The position numbers and the translations under genes were made by a program. Positions 25,794 to 34,810 of a stretch of 64,000 nt of DNA are shown here, one piece after another. Origin of the DNA: CAUYXS01 sp965248495 (GTDB taxonomy: Bacteria > Chloroflexota > Dehalococcoidia > Lucifugimonadales > Australimonadaceae); contig CBDFJL010000003.1 in assembly GCA_965248495.1 (NCBI GenBank), positions 496,001 to 560,000 of the forward strand. Direction: 5' to 3'. The notes below the pieces were generated by a model. The model made no database searches, was not told the DNA's origin, and saw only the letters and a list, made by a program, of their open reading frames with translations. Positions within the stretch are counted from its first letter, which is position 1, and every line of letters begins with the position of its first letter.

Positions 25794-26522
25794 ATGACCG
25801 TCTACCGGATCGGCACCAGCGGCTGGTCTTACGAGGATTGGGGCGAGGGCGTCTTCTACCCCGATGGCCTGGCCTCGAACGAGCGGCTCGCCTACTACTC
25901 CGCGCGCTTCGACACCGTCGAGGTCAACAACACCTACTACCGCATCCCGCGGGAGAGCGTCGTGGAGGGTTGGGCGAAGGGCGTCCCGGACGGCTTCGCG
26001 CTCACCTTCAAGGCCAGCGGGACCATCACCCACCGCCATCGGCTGCGCGACTGCGAAGAGGTGCTCGGCGTCTTCCTCGGGCGCGTGCGCCGTGCGGGAG
26101 CGGACAAGATTGGCTCGGTGCTGTACCAGCTGCCGGCCTACTTCAAGCGTGACGACGAGGTACTCGAGGGCTTTCTCGCGCTGCTGCCCGACGATATCCC
26201 CGCCGCCTTCGAGTTCCGCTCCAAGTCCTGGTTCGACGACGTAGTGTTCGATGCGCTCAAGCGTCACAACGTCGCGCTCTGTGTCCACGACTTCAAGGAC
26301 CTCGAAGTGCCGGTAGCCACGACAGCCGACGTCGCCTACTTTCGCCTACACGGCCCCGATGGCACGGAGGACGAGTACACGGCCGCACAGCTCGCGGCGT
26401 GGGCCGAGCGCATCGCCGGGGTAGCTGAGCAGGTGCGGACGACGTACGTCTACTTCGACAACAACGTGGACGGCAACGCCGTCCGGAATGCGCTGGCCAT
26501 CCGCGACATGCTGAGCGGCTAG
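25794..26522 (+). CDS. DUF72 family protein
   Basis: 242 residues starting MTVYRIGTSGWSYEDWGEGV, then FDTVEVNNTYYRIP, FALTFKASGTITH and YVYFDNNVDGNAVRNAL. These are the hallmarks of DUF72, a TIM-barrel-like family of unknown activity. ATG 25794 fits the leaderless promoter better than GTG 25788. A degenerate copy of its 3' end lies at 27078-27219, beyond the CBS gene. Confidence 0.88.
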   Translation: MTVYRIGTSGWSYEDWGEGVFYPDGLASNERLAYYSARFDTVEVNNTYYRIPRESVVEGWAKGVPDGFALTFKASGTITHRHRLRDCEEVLGVFLGRVRRAGADKIGSVLYQLPAYFKRDDEVLEGFLALLPDDIPAAFEFRSKSWFDDVVFDALKRHNVALCVHDFKDLEVPVATTADVAYFRLHGPDGTEDEYTAAQLAAWAERIAGVAEQVRTTYVYFDNNVDGNAVRNALAIRDMLSG

Positions 26523-26525
26523 CAG

Positions 26526-26547
26526 AGCAGCGGTCGGTACCGCTGCT
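26526..26547. terminator. Bidirectional hairpin between DUF72 and CBS genes
   Basis: AGCAGCGGT and ACCGCTGCT form a perfect 9-bp stem with a CGGT loop. It fills exactly the gap between two convergent stop codons, but there is no strong T tract. Confidence 0.5.
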
Positions 26548-26946
26548 TCACGAGGCCGGGTTCCCGGCATACGCACCGTTGAGCGCAGCTTGGAGGACAT
26601 CGCTGCGTGACACGACGCCCGCCAGTTTGCCGTCTGAGACAACGAGGACCCGGATGATTCGCTCGCGCTCCATGATCTCGATCACCTCGCCGAGGGGTGC
26701 GTTGGCTTCGACCGAGATGACTTCCCGCGTCATCAGCTCGTCCACGATCATGACCTCCAGGTCCTTACCCGCGTGCAGCGCCCGGATAAGATCGAATTCG
26801 GTCACGATCCCGACCATGGCCCCTCCACGGTCAACGACGGGAAGTCCGCTGATCTGGCCCACCGCCATCCGCATGCCAGCGTGACTGGCCAGTGACGAGG
26901 CTTCCGCGGTGATGACGTGGTTCCACATGAGGTCCCGAACTTTCAT
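26548..26946 (-). CDS. Two-CBS-domain protein
   Basis: 132 residues: MKVRDLMWNHVITAEA then SGLPVVDRGGAMVGIVTEFD form CBS motif 1; VDELMTREVISVEANAPLG with IIRVLVVSDGKLAGVVSRSD form motif 2. Such stand-alone pairs bind adenine nucleotides and act as energy sensors. ATG 26946 is chosen because MKVRDLM begins the domain and GAGAGAGG lies upstream. Confidence 0.88.
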   Translation of the reverse strand: MKVRDLMWNHVITAEASSLASHAGMRMAVGQISGLPVVDRGGAMVGIVTEFDLIRALHAGKDLEVMIVDELMTREVISVEANAPLGEVIEIMERERIIRVLVVSDGKLAGVVSRSDVLQAALNGAYAGNPAS

Positions 26947-27077
26947 GGCCAATGCCTCTCTCGCGCCCAACTGAGTGATGGCCCACTTTGCAACAGAGCC
27001 TCCTTGTAGTCTGGGAGCTTCAGGTCGGCACGCCATGGGCGCTAACCCTCAATTCGTGCTTTGCCTAGCAGGTAGAC

Positions 27078-27219
27078 CGCCGGAGCGCCGGCGACGTGGG
27101 CCGAGTGCGTCGCCGGGGTAGCCGGTCGGGTGCAGACGGCGTACGTCTACTTCGACAACGACGTGGACGGCAACGCCGTGCGGAACGCCACGGTCATCCG
27201 CGACATGCTGAGCGGCTAG
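27078..27219 (+). pseudogene. Fragment of a second DUF72 gene (3' end only)
   Basis: The in-frame translation TAYVYFDNDVDGNAVRNATV followed by IRDMLSG and stop is almost the same as the last 45 residues of the DUF72 gene at 25794-26522. No start or upstream part exists. It looks like the remnant of a tandem duplication now separated from its parent by the CBS gene. Confidence 0.75.
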
Positions 27220-27239
27220 CGCACGACAGCAGCGCTCGC

Positions 27240-27245
27240 TACACT
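27240..27245 (+). promoter_or_regulatory. -10 box of leuS
   Basis: TACACT, followed by TGGT as in the ribD promoter. It lies 43 bases before ATG 27289. Confidence 0.35.
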
Positions 27246-27288
27246 TGGTCGTCTCGCGGACCCGATCTCGGGGCGGGACGACACCACC

Positions 27289-29769
27289 ATGGCCACGGCA
27301 CGCAAAACGTCGCTCCGCTACGACGCTCCGGCGCTCGAGCGCAAGTGGCAGCAGCGATGGGAGGCGGACGGGCTCTACCGCACGCCGGACGACGACCCGC
27401 GCCCCAAGTGGTACGCGCTGACCATGTTCCCGTATCCGTCGGGCGACCTGCACATAGGCCACTGGTTCATGTACTCGTCGCCGGACGCGTACGCGCGGTT
27501 CATGCGCATGCGCGGCTACAACGTCCTCTTCCCGATGGGCTTCGACGCCTTCGGGCTGCCGGCCGAGAACGCGGCGATACGGAACCAGGTGCCGCCTGAT
27601 GAGTGGACGTACGCCAACATCGAGCGCATGCGCCAGCAGTTCCGGTCGATGGGCACGGTCATCGACTGGGAGCGCGAGGTCATCACCTGCGACCCCGAGT
27701 ACTACCGCTGGAACCAGTGGCTCTTCCTGAAGCTGTACGAGAGGGGCCTGGCCTACCGGGCCGAAGCCCCAGTCAATTGGTGTCCCGGCTGCCAAACTGT
27801 TCTGGCCAACGAGCAGGTCGTCGACGGCCGCTGCGAGCGCTCCGGCGACCTGGTGATCCACCGTGAGATGGAGCAGTGGTTCTTCAAGATCACCGACTAC
27901 GCCGACGAGCTCCTGGACTTCTCTCGCCTGGTCGACTGGCCCGAGCCCATCAAGCTGATGCAGAGCAACTGGATCGGCCGCAGCGAAGGCGTCGAGGTGT
28001 CGTTCGACGTCTCGGAGTATGGGCTCGAAACGACGGAGATAGCGACCTTCACCACGCGCATCGACACGGTGTTCGGCGTGACGTTCCTGGCGCTGGCGCC
28101 GGAGCACCCGCTCGTACACCAGCTTGTGACGGCTGAGCACCACGCCGCGGTCGATGCCTACGTCGCGAGCACCCGCGCCGAGACCGAGATCGAGCGCCTA
28201 TCGACCGAGCGCGAGAAGACCGGTGTCTTCACCGGCGCCTACGCGACCAACCGCCTCAACGGCGAGCGCGTGCCCATCCTGGCGGCCGACTACGTGCTGC
28301 TGTCCTACGGCACCGGCGCGGTGATGGGCGTGCCCGCGCATGACGGGCGCGACTTCGAGTTCGCCAAGAAGTACGGCCTCGACATCCGCGTCGTAGTCGC
28401 GCCTAACGATTGGTCCGCCGGCGACGAGCTCACCGAGGCCTACGTCGACAAGTCCGTCGGCACGCAGGTCAGCTCCGGCGAGTTCAGCGGCATGCCAATC
28501 GCTCAGGGCTACGAGGCCATCGCCGACAAGATCGAACGTGAGGGCTGGGGGCGCCGCGCCGTCTCCTACCGCATGCGCGACTGGCTCATATCCCGCCAAC
28601 GCTACTGGGGCACGCCCATCCCCATCGTCTACTGCGAGCGCTGCGGCACGGTGCCGGTGCCCGAAGACCAGCTGCCCGTGCTGCTGCCCAAGGGTGTCGA
28701 GTTCCGGCCCACCGGTGAGTCGCCGCTGACCTACCACGACGCCTTCGTCCACACCACCTGTCCGGCCTGCGGCGGGCCCGCGCGCCGCGAACCCGACACC
28801 ATGGACACCTTCATGGACTCGTCGTGGTACTTCCTGCGGTACCTCAGCCCGCACTTCGACGGAGGGCCGGTTGAGCCCGGCAAGGCTGAGGCCTGGCTCC
28901 CAGTCGACCAGTACATGGGCGGCGCCGAGCACGCGGTCATGCACCTGCTGTACGCGCGCTTCTTCACCAAGGCGATGCGCGACCTCGGCGTCGTCTCACT
29001 CGACGAGCCATTCCTGCGGCTGTTCAACCAGGGCATGATCCTGTCGGACCACGCCAAGATGTCCAAGAGCCGCGGCAACGTCATCGCGCCCGACGACTAT
29101 GTCCAGGCGATGGGCGCCGACGTCGTGCGCCTCTATCTGATGTTCCTCGGCCCTTGGGAGTCGGGGGGCGATTGGTCGGACGCGGGCATCAACGGCATCG
29201 CGCGCTGGACTGCGCGGCTTTGGGACCTGTGCCAGCGAGACAACGCGGCGCTGCCCGCGGCGGACGGCGAGGCCGACCGCGACATCGTCCGCAAGGTGCA
29301 TCAGACGGTACGCCGGTTGATCACCGACCTCGAGCGCTTCAAGCTGAACACCGGCATCTCGGCGCTGATGGAGCTAAGCAACGAGCTTGCTCCCGCGCAC
29401 GAGGCCGGGCGCATCTCGCGGCCCGTCTGGGACGAGGCCGTCGCCACGCTGCTGGTGCTGCTCGCGCCAATGGCGCCCCACCTCGCCGAGGAGCTGTGGG
29501 AGCGCACGGGCCACGCGTACAGCATCCATCAGCAGCAGACGCCCGAGTGGGACGATGCGCTTGCCGCCGTCGCGGAGGCGACGCTCGTGGTGCAGGTCAA
29601 CGGCAAGGTGCGGGACCGCATCGACGTGCCGGCCGGCATCGCCGAGGACGCCGCCAAGGCGCTGGCGCTGGCGAGCGAGCGGGTGCGCGCCCACGTCGGC
29701 GGCAAGGCCATCGACCGCGTCGTCTACGTCCCCGGTCGCTACTTGGTCAGCGTCGTCGTAAGGGGCTAG
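27289..29769 (+). CDS. leuS: Leucyl-tRNA synthetase
   Basis: Class I synthetase of 826 residues. The HIGH motif is in PYPSGDLHIGHWFMYS and KMSKS is in DHAKMSKSRGNVI. The editing (CP1) domain has TFTTRIDTVFGVTFLALAPE, and the zinc-type segment CPACGGPARREPDTMDTFMD precedes the WYFLRY motif. Full length. Its stop and that of sbcC converge three bases apart. Confidence 0.96.
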   Translation: MATARKTSLRYDAPALERKWQQRWEADGLYRTPDDDPRPKWYALTMFPYPSGDLHIGHWFMYSSPDAYARFMRMRGYNVLFPMGFDAFGLPAENAAIRNQVPPDEWTYANIERMRQQFRSMGTVIDWEREVITCDPEYYRWNQWLFLKLYERGLAYRAEAPVNWCPGCQTVLANEQVVDGRCERSGDLVIHREMEQWFFKITDYADELLDFSRLVDWPEPIKLMQSNWIGRSEGVEVSFDVSEYGLETTEIATFTTRIDTVFGVTFLALAPEHPLVHQLVTAEHHAAVDAYVASTRAETEIERLSTEREKTGVFTGAYATNRLNGERVPILAADYVLLSYGTGAVMGVPAHDGRDFEFAKKYGLDIRVVVAPNDWSAGDELTEAYVDKSVGTQVSSGEFSGMPIAQGYEAIADKIEREGWGRRAVSYRMRDWLISRQRYWGTPIPIVYCERCGTVPVPEDQLPVLLPKGVEFRPTGESPLTYHDAFVHTTCPACGGPARREPDTMDTFMDSSWYFLRYLSPHFDGGPVEPGKAEAWLPVDQYMGGAEHAVMHLLYARFFTKAMRDLGVVSLDEPFLRLFNQGMILSDHAKMSKSRGNVIAPDDYVQAMGADVVRLYLMFLGPWESGGDWSDAGINGIARWTARLWDLCQRDNAALPAADGEADRDIVRKVHQTVRRLITDLERFKLNTGISALMELSNELAPAHEAGRISRPVWDEAVATLLVLLAPMAPHLAEELWERTGHAYSIHQQQTPEWDDALAAVAEATLVVQVNGKVRDRIDVPAGIAEDAAKALALASERVRAHVGGKAIDRVVYVPGRYLVSVVVRG

Positions 29770-29772
29770 CGC

Positions 29773-32361
29773 CTAGGAGACGCTGAAGGTCGAGCCGGCC
29801 GCGGCCGTGCGCGACACTTCGATGCGTACCGGGAACGCCTCTTTGACCTCGTCCATGTGCGTGATGACGAGGATGCGCTGGAATCGGTCCTCGATGGCCT
29901 TGATGACGTCCACGATGCGGTCGCGCCCCTCAGCGTCCTGCGTGCCGAAGCCCTCGTCGATGAATAGCGTGGGCAGCCGCGCGCCCGCGCGCCAGGCAAG
30001 CAGCTTGCTCAGGGCGATGCGCAGCGCCAGGTCGATGCGGAAGCGCTCGCCGCCGGAGTACATCTCGTAGGCGCGCTTGCCGATCTCGTCGTTGATGGTG
30101 ATCTCCAGCGTCTCGATCGGGTCGTCGTCCGAGCTCTTGGCCGTACGTCTGTCCCGTTGCGTGTGTACTTGAAGGGCCATACGGCCGTCCGTCATGCGCG
30201 AGAGTAGGCCGTTGGCCTCATCCTCCAGGCGTGGAATCGCGGCCTCGATCAACAGCGCCTGCACGCCACCTCGGCCAAATGCCAAGCCCAGCTCGCTGTG
30301 CGCGGCAACCTCTTCGACGAGGCCCGTGCGCGCCGCCTGGCGCTCCTTGAGCTCCGCCTCCGCGCCGCCGATCTGGTCCAGACGGCTGGCCAAGGCGCCT
30401 CGGCGGCCGACCAGCTCCTCGCGGGCACGGGCCGACTCTCGCTGGCGCTCCTCGGCCGTTCGCTGGCGCTCGCGGAGCGTATCCATCCCTGCCATCTCGT
30501 CCGTCATGCGCGCACGCTGCTCATCGAGGCGCGCCGCCTCATCGGCGGCCTCCGCCACGCGGGCTCGCGCGCCGGCGAGCGCGGCCTCGTCATCGGTCAG
30601 CCGGCCCTGCGCCTCCGACAAGCGGCGGTGCTCGTCGTCCCAGCGCTCCAGCTCCCTGGTCTGCCGCTGAAGGCCCTCGAGCGCGTGCGTATCGAAAGCG
30701 GCGGCCGCGATCTGCTGGCGCAGCGCTCCGGCCCTCGTCTGCGCTTCCTGGGCGAACTCGCCACGCTCCAGCAGGCTCTTGCTCTCGGCCAGCACCGTAC
30801 GCGTCTCGTCTAGCTGCGCCTTGGTTTGGATGGCCTCGTCACGCTGAACGGTGAGCCGCGCGCGCTCCTCATCCAGCGCCCTGCGGGAGCCATCGAGCGC
30901 GGCCTGGCGGCCTGCCAGCTGCAATCCGAGGCCCTTCGCTTCCGCGTCGAGCTCCAGTACCCTCGCGGCCTGCTGCTGATAGCGGGAGCGCTGTTCGTCG
31001 ATCTGGGCTTCGTATGCCGCCTCCAGCCGCTCCCGCCCCTCCTCGCCGAGTCCAGTGCCGCAGAGCGGGCAGGCGACACCGTCCCCGTGGTCGTGGACGA
31101 GCAGCTCCAGCTTGCCCCGCGTGTCCTTGTCGGCAGCCTCCAAGACGGCGTTGTCGGCATCAACGCGGCGCGCCTCGATGGCCAAGCCCTGCTGGCGCTC
31201 GACATCGGCGGAGAGCTGGGCCGCGCCCGCCTCCAGCGTCGCGTGTTCATCGACGATGGCCGCCAGGCGTGCTTCGACGCCCGGCAGGGCCTCGGCGCGG
31301 GGCAGGATCTCCTGCTGAAGCCGGCGCTCCTGGGTGGCAACCTCGGTTTCGAGCTGGGCGCGGGCCGCGGTGATCTGCTGTGTGAGGGGCGAAAGCTCGC
31401 GCTCGAGCGCATGTACGCGTTGCGCAGCGGCGTTCAGCTCCGTCAAGCGCGTGCGCGTCTGCTGGAGCAGCCCGTAACCCGCCTCGATCTCGGCGGCGCG
31501 CTCCAGGGCTTGACGCCAATCGCCGACACGACGCTCGAGCCCCTGCGCCTCCTGCTCGGCCTGCTGGCGCCGGGCCACGACACGCTGGGCCTGCCCGCCA
31601 AGCTCGGCGATCTCCTGTTGGCGCCGCTCTAGGTGGGCTACCTGTTGCCGGACCAGGTCCAGCTCCTGCTCGACCGCCGTCCCGGACTCTTCGGCCCGAG
31701 CCAGCTCGGTGTCCGCCTCGGTCAGCAGCGCTTCGACGTCAACGCGGTCGCCGACCTGCGCCTCAAGCCGGCGCACGTTATCGTCGCTGAGGTTCAGCCG
31801 GCCCTGCGCCTCCCGGGCGTACGCTTTGGCGCGCTCCGAGAGCCGGTCGTACAGGCCGAGGCCCAGCACGCTGGCCAGCACGTTCTTGCGGGCCGCTGGG
31901 GTCGACATCGTGAACAGGTCTGCCCGGCCTTGGAGCAGGTACGCGCTGTTGACGAACGTCTCGTAGTCCATGTTGACGAGGCGCTCGATGGCAGCCTCGG
32001 TCTGCCGCACCGTGTCGCCGGTCAGCGGCCGCCAGCCGCTCTGCGAGGCCAATGCCAGCTCCAGCGACGACTGGCCGGCTCGGCGGGCCTTGGAGTAACG
32101 GCGGACGACGCGGTAGCGTTGTCCTTCCTCCTCGAACTCGAGCTCGACCGTCATGTCCTGCTGACCCTCGTGGACCAGCTGTTCATGCGTCCGACCCCTG
32201 GCCCGGCCCCACAACGCCCAGGTGATCGCGTCCAGCAGCGCGGACTTGCCGTGCCCGTTGGCTCCGCAGAGGCACGCGACGTGGATGTCCTCCAGGTGCA
32301 GCGTGGGCACATCCTCGCGGTAGGAGAGGAAGTTCTTTACTCTGAGGGAGAGCGGCAGCAT
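29773..32361 (-). CDS. sbcC: SbcC/Rad50-type DNA repair ATPase
   Basis: 862 residues. Walker A is CGANGHGKSALLDAITWALW; a long coiled coil follows, interrupted by the zinc hook CPLCGTGL. The C-terminal ATPase half has the YSGGERFRIDLALRIALS signature and TLFIDEGFG Walker B. Together with the SbcD/Mre11 nuclease such proteins process DNA ends, but no sbcD is adjacent. ATG 32361 is chosen because MLPLSLRVKNFLSY is the expected N-terminus and a -10-like box lies seven bases upstream. Confidence 0.92.
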   Translation of the reverse strand: MLPLSLRVKNFLSYREDVPTLHLEDIHVACLCGANGHGKSALLDAITWALWGRARGRTHEQLVHEGQQDMTVELEFEEEGQRYRVVRRYSKARRAGQSSLELALASQSGWRPLTGDTVRQTEAAIERLVNMDYETFVNSAYLLQGRADLFTMSTPAARKNVLASVLGLGLYDRLSERAKAYAREAQGRLNLSDDNVRRLEAQVGDRVDVEALLTEADTELARAEESGTAVEQELDLVRQQVAHLERRQQEIAELGGQAQRVVARRQQAEQEAQGLERRVGDWRQALERAAEIEAGYGLLQQTRTRLTELNAAAQRVHALERELSPLTQQITAARAQLETEVATQERRLQQEILPRAEALPGVEARLAAIVDEHATLEAGAAQLSADVERQQGLAIEARRVDADNAVLEAADKDTRGKLELLVHDHGDGVACPLCGTGLGEEGRERLEAAYEAQIDEQRSRYQQQAARVLELDAEAKGLGLQLAGRQAALDGSRRALDEERARLTVQRDEAIQTKAQLDETRTVLAESKSLLERGEFAQEAQTRAGALRQQIAAAAFDTHALEGLQRQTRELERWDDEHRRLSEAQGRLTDDEAALAGARARVAEAADEAARLDEQRARMTDEMAGMDTLRERQRTAEERQRESARAREELVGRRGALASRLDQIGGAEAELKERQAARTGLVEEVAAHSELGLAFGRGGVQALLIEAAIPRLEDEANGLLSRMTDGRMALQVHTQRDRRTAKSSDDDPIETLEITINDEIGKRAYEMYSGGERFRIDLALRIALSKLLAWRAGARLPTLFIDEGFGTQDAEGRDRIVDVIKAIEDRFQRILVITHMDEVKEAFPVRIEVSRTAAAGSTFSVS

Positions 32362-32368
32362 GCGTCGT

Positions 32369-32374
32369 AGTATC
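32369..32374 (-). promoter_or_regulatory. Possible leaderless -10 box of sbcC
   Basis: On the minus strand GATACT lies seven bases before ATG 32361. Confidence 0.35.
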
Positions 32375-32415
32375 CGGAGCGAAGGCCCCGCCTCACAAGC
32401 GGCGCGCGTCGCTCC

Positions 32416-32445
32416 TTGCGACCCTTTTCTGGCGAGTGCTAGCAT
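32416..32445 (+). promoter_or_regulatory. Promoter of etfB-etfA
   Basis: TTGCGA (32416-32421), an 18-base spacer, then TAGCAT (32440-32445) preceded by TGC. Divergent from the sbcC promoter. Confidence 0.5.
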
Positions 32446-32465
32446 CGATTGCGCAGCCATTCTCA

Positions 32466-33281
32466 ATGGACTGGGGCGCCTTCGTGGCCTTGAAAATCGT
32501 CGTGCTGGCCAAGCAGGTGGTCGACCCGGAGATGCCATCGTCGGCCTTCCGCATCGACGCGGACGGCCTGCGGGTAGCGACACCGCCGAACCTCGCCCCC
32601 GTGGTCAACGGGTTCGACGAGCAGGCCGTGGAGGCCGCGCTGCGCATCAAAGAGGCCGTCGGCGACGCACACGTCACGGTGCTCTCGGCAGGCGCACGGT
32701 TCGCGTCGGACGTCATCAAGAAGCCGCTGGCCATGGGTGCCGACGCACTCGTGCTGGTGGAAGACGAGGCCCTGGCCGACACCCACGACCCGCTACCCAT
32801 CGTCGACGCGTTGGCCGCTGCCGTACGCAGGTTGGGCGACGTCGATCTGCTGCTGGCCGGTAGGCAGGCGTCCGACTGGGACAACGCGCAGGTACCCATC
32901 GGCCTGGCCGAGGTGCTTGGCTGGCCCGTTGTCACCATTGCCCGCACGGTGGTCGGCGGCGGCGATGTGGTGCGTGTAGAACGCGTGCTGCCGGACGGGT
33001 ACGAGGTCGTGGAGCTGGCGCTGCCGGCGGTGGTAACGGTCTCCAATGAGCTGGGCAACGCCCGGTACCCCAACATGCGCGGCATCATGAACGCCAAGCG
33101 CATCGAGCCCACGCGGTGGGGTCTCGCCGACCTCGGCGTGGCGCACCGGCCCGGTGCGTTGGAGCTGCTCTCGCTGGCGCTGCCGGCACGGGACCGCGTC
33201 ACCGAAATGGTGGCGGGCGAGGACGACGCGGACGCCGGAAGGCGCTTGGCGATGCGCCTCCACGAAGAGAAGCTGCTATGA
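32466..33281 (+). CDS. etfB: Electron transfer flavoprotein subunit beta
   Basis: 271 residues. VVLAKQVVDPE at the start, GFDEQAVEAALRIKEA, LLAGRQASDWDNAQVPIGLA and VVTVSNELGNARYPNMRGIM are typical EtfB segments that bind AMP and contact partner dehydrogenases. ATG 32466 is chosen; GTG 32484 is a plausible alternative. Forms an operon with etfA 19 bases downstream. Likely collects electrons from acyl-CoA or amine dehydrogenases for the quinone pool. Confidence 0.93.
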   Translation: MDWGAFVALKIVVLAKQVVDPEMPSSAFRIDADGLRVATPPNLAPVVNGFDEQAVEAALRIKEAVGDAHVTVLSAGARFASDVIKKPLAMGADALVLVEDEALADTHDPLPIVDALAAAVRRLGDVDLLLAGRQASDWDNAQVPIGLAEVLGWPVVTIARTVVGGGDVVRVERVLPDGYEVVELALPAVVTVSNELGNARYPNMRGIMNAKRIEPTRWGLADLGVAHRPGALELLSLALPARDRVTEMVAGEDDADAGRRLAMRLHEEKLL

Positions 33282-33300
33282 GGCTCACGTAGCGTAAGAG

Positions 33301-34281
33301 ATGACCAGCGCGCACACGACATTGGTGGTTGGCGAAGCAACGCCGGTCGGCCCATCGGCAACGACCCTCGAGGCCCTCGCCGCCGCCCGAGGTCTCGCCG
33401 CAGGCGTCGACCTGCTGCTGATCGGACCAGGCGCTGAGGCCGCCGGGAGCATCGCCATCCAGCATGGGGCTGACGCCGTACACACGGTGGACGCCGAGGT
33501 CACGGTCGAGGAGGCCGTCGCCCTGGTCGCCGAGGCCGCACGCCGCATCGGGCCCAACGTCGTGCTGGGCGCCAAGGAGTTCGCGGGCGGTGCGATGCCC
33601 CGAATCGGCTTCCGCCTGGGGACGGCGCTGGCGCAGGACTGCACCGAGGTAGGCCTCGACGCGGACGGCCGTCTCGTCGCCACGCGGCCGGTCTACGGCG
33701 GCAACGCGGTCGCCACGGTGCGCTGTACCTCCACGCCGGCCGTCGCTTCGCTCCGTGGCCGTGCCTACGAGCCGCTGCCAGCCGACCCCGCTCGCACCGG
33801 CGAGGTCCAGCCGTTCGACGCGGAGCTCGCCGGGGACTCGCGAGTGCGGGTGGTGGAGCGGATCGAGAGACAGGCCGAGGGCGTCAGGCTGGAGGACGCG
33901 CGGATCATCGTCGGCGGCGGACGAGGGCTGGGTGGACCCGAGCCCTTCGTTCAGCTCGAGGCGCTGGCGACACTGCTCCACGGCACCGTGGGCGCATCGC
34001 GGGCGGCTTGCGACGCCGGCTGGGTACCTTCCAGCTACCAGATTGGGCTCACCGGCAAGTCGGTCGCTCCTGACCTGTATATCGCAGTCGGCATCTCAGG
34101 GGCGAGCCAACACTTGGCGGGGCTCAGCGGCGCTCGTGATATCGTTGCTATCAACAAGGACGCGAGCGCCAATATCTTCAGGGAGGCCCGCTTCGGCGTG
34201 GCCGGCGATTGGCAGAAGGTGCTGCCCGCGTTCATCGACCAGCTCCACGAGCTGCTCGACGAGCGGTCGGCGGGAGGGTGA
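33301..34281 (+). CDS. etfA: Electron transfer flavoprotein subunit alpha
   Basis: 326 residues. The C-terminal FAD domain is well conserved: GASRAACDAGWVPSSYQIGL, TGKSVAPDLYIAVGISGASQ and AINKDASANIF. It pairs with EtfB to carry electrons to ETF-quinone oxidoreductase, which is not in the window. The stop is two bases before the next small gene. Confidence 0.94.
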   Translation: MTSAHTTLVVGEATPVGPSATTLEALAAARGLAAGVDLLLIGPGAEAAGSIAIQHGADAVHTVDAEVTVEEAVALVAEAARRIGPNVVLGAKEFAGGAMPRIGFRLGTALAQDCTEVGLDADGRLVATRPVYGGNAVATVRCTSTPAVASLRGRAYEPLPADPARTGEVQPFDAELAGDSRVRVVERIERQAEGVRLEDARIIVGGGRGLGGPEPFVQLEALATLLHGTVGASRAACDAGWVPSSYQIGLTGKSVAPDLYIAVGISGASQHLAGLSGARDIVAINKDASANIFREARFGVAGDWQKVLPAFIDQLHELLDERSAGG

Positions 34282-34283
34282 GG

Positions 34284-34736
34284 ATGTCGATGCAACCCGA
34301 TTTCGACAATGACATGACGGAGGCGGTGGAGAACGCAGAGCGGTCCGAAGTGGTCTGCGTCATCATCCCCTTCATCAATCAGTGCCTCGTCCTCGACTCC
34401 CGGGAGGCCAAAGGTGACCCGCCGCGGCTTACGGTTTCACAGCCGCTGGGCTCGGCGGAGCGCCGTCTGCGCCATGTCAACCAGGCGCGGCCGAACATGA
34501 AGCACACCAGAGAACTCGCCGTCATCCCTTGGGTCGGCTCCGTGCAAAGCTTCGCCAACTCAGGCGCGTGGGACATGATCGTCCGCCGAATGGTCGACTC
34601 CGGCTTCACCGAATCGGCCGGGGCGTGCGATGAGGTGCTCGACGAACTGCGCCAGTGGGAGCGCCGGGCCCTGGTGTCGATGATCCAGGGCCAAGGCCCG
34701 TTCCACACGCTGTGGGCACGCGCGGGGTCTCGCTAG
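34284..34736 (+). CDS. Protein of unknown function downstream of etfA
   Basis: 150 residues starting at ATG 34284 with GAGGGTGAGG upstream. No domain recognised. The sequence is hydrophilic, with VVCVIIPFINQCLVLDS as one hydrophobic strand and WDMIVRRMVDSGF and VLDELRQWERRALVSMIQ as likely helices. Two bases separate it from etfA, so it is probably translated with the Etf pair; a role linked to electron transfer is inference only. Confidence 0.65.
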   Translation: MSMQPDFDNDMTEAVENAERSEVVCVIIPFINQCLVLDSREAKGDPPRLTVSQPLGSAERRLRHVNQARPNMKHTRELAVIPWVGSVQSFANSGAWDMIVRRMVDSGFTESAGACDEVLDELRQWERRALVSMIQGQGPFHTLWARAGSR

Positions 34737-34810
34737 GCGACGACCGGGCCTGACGAGCGGTTTGCCACGCACCCACTGACAGGCTCTGACACCCAGCCGT
34801 TGGGGGCGGG

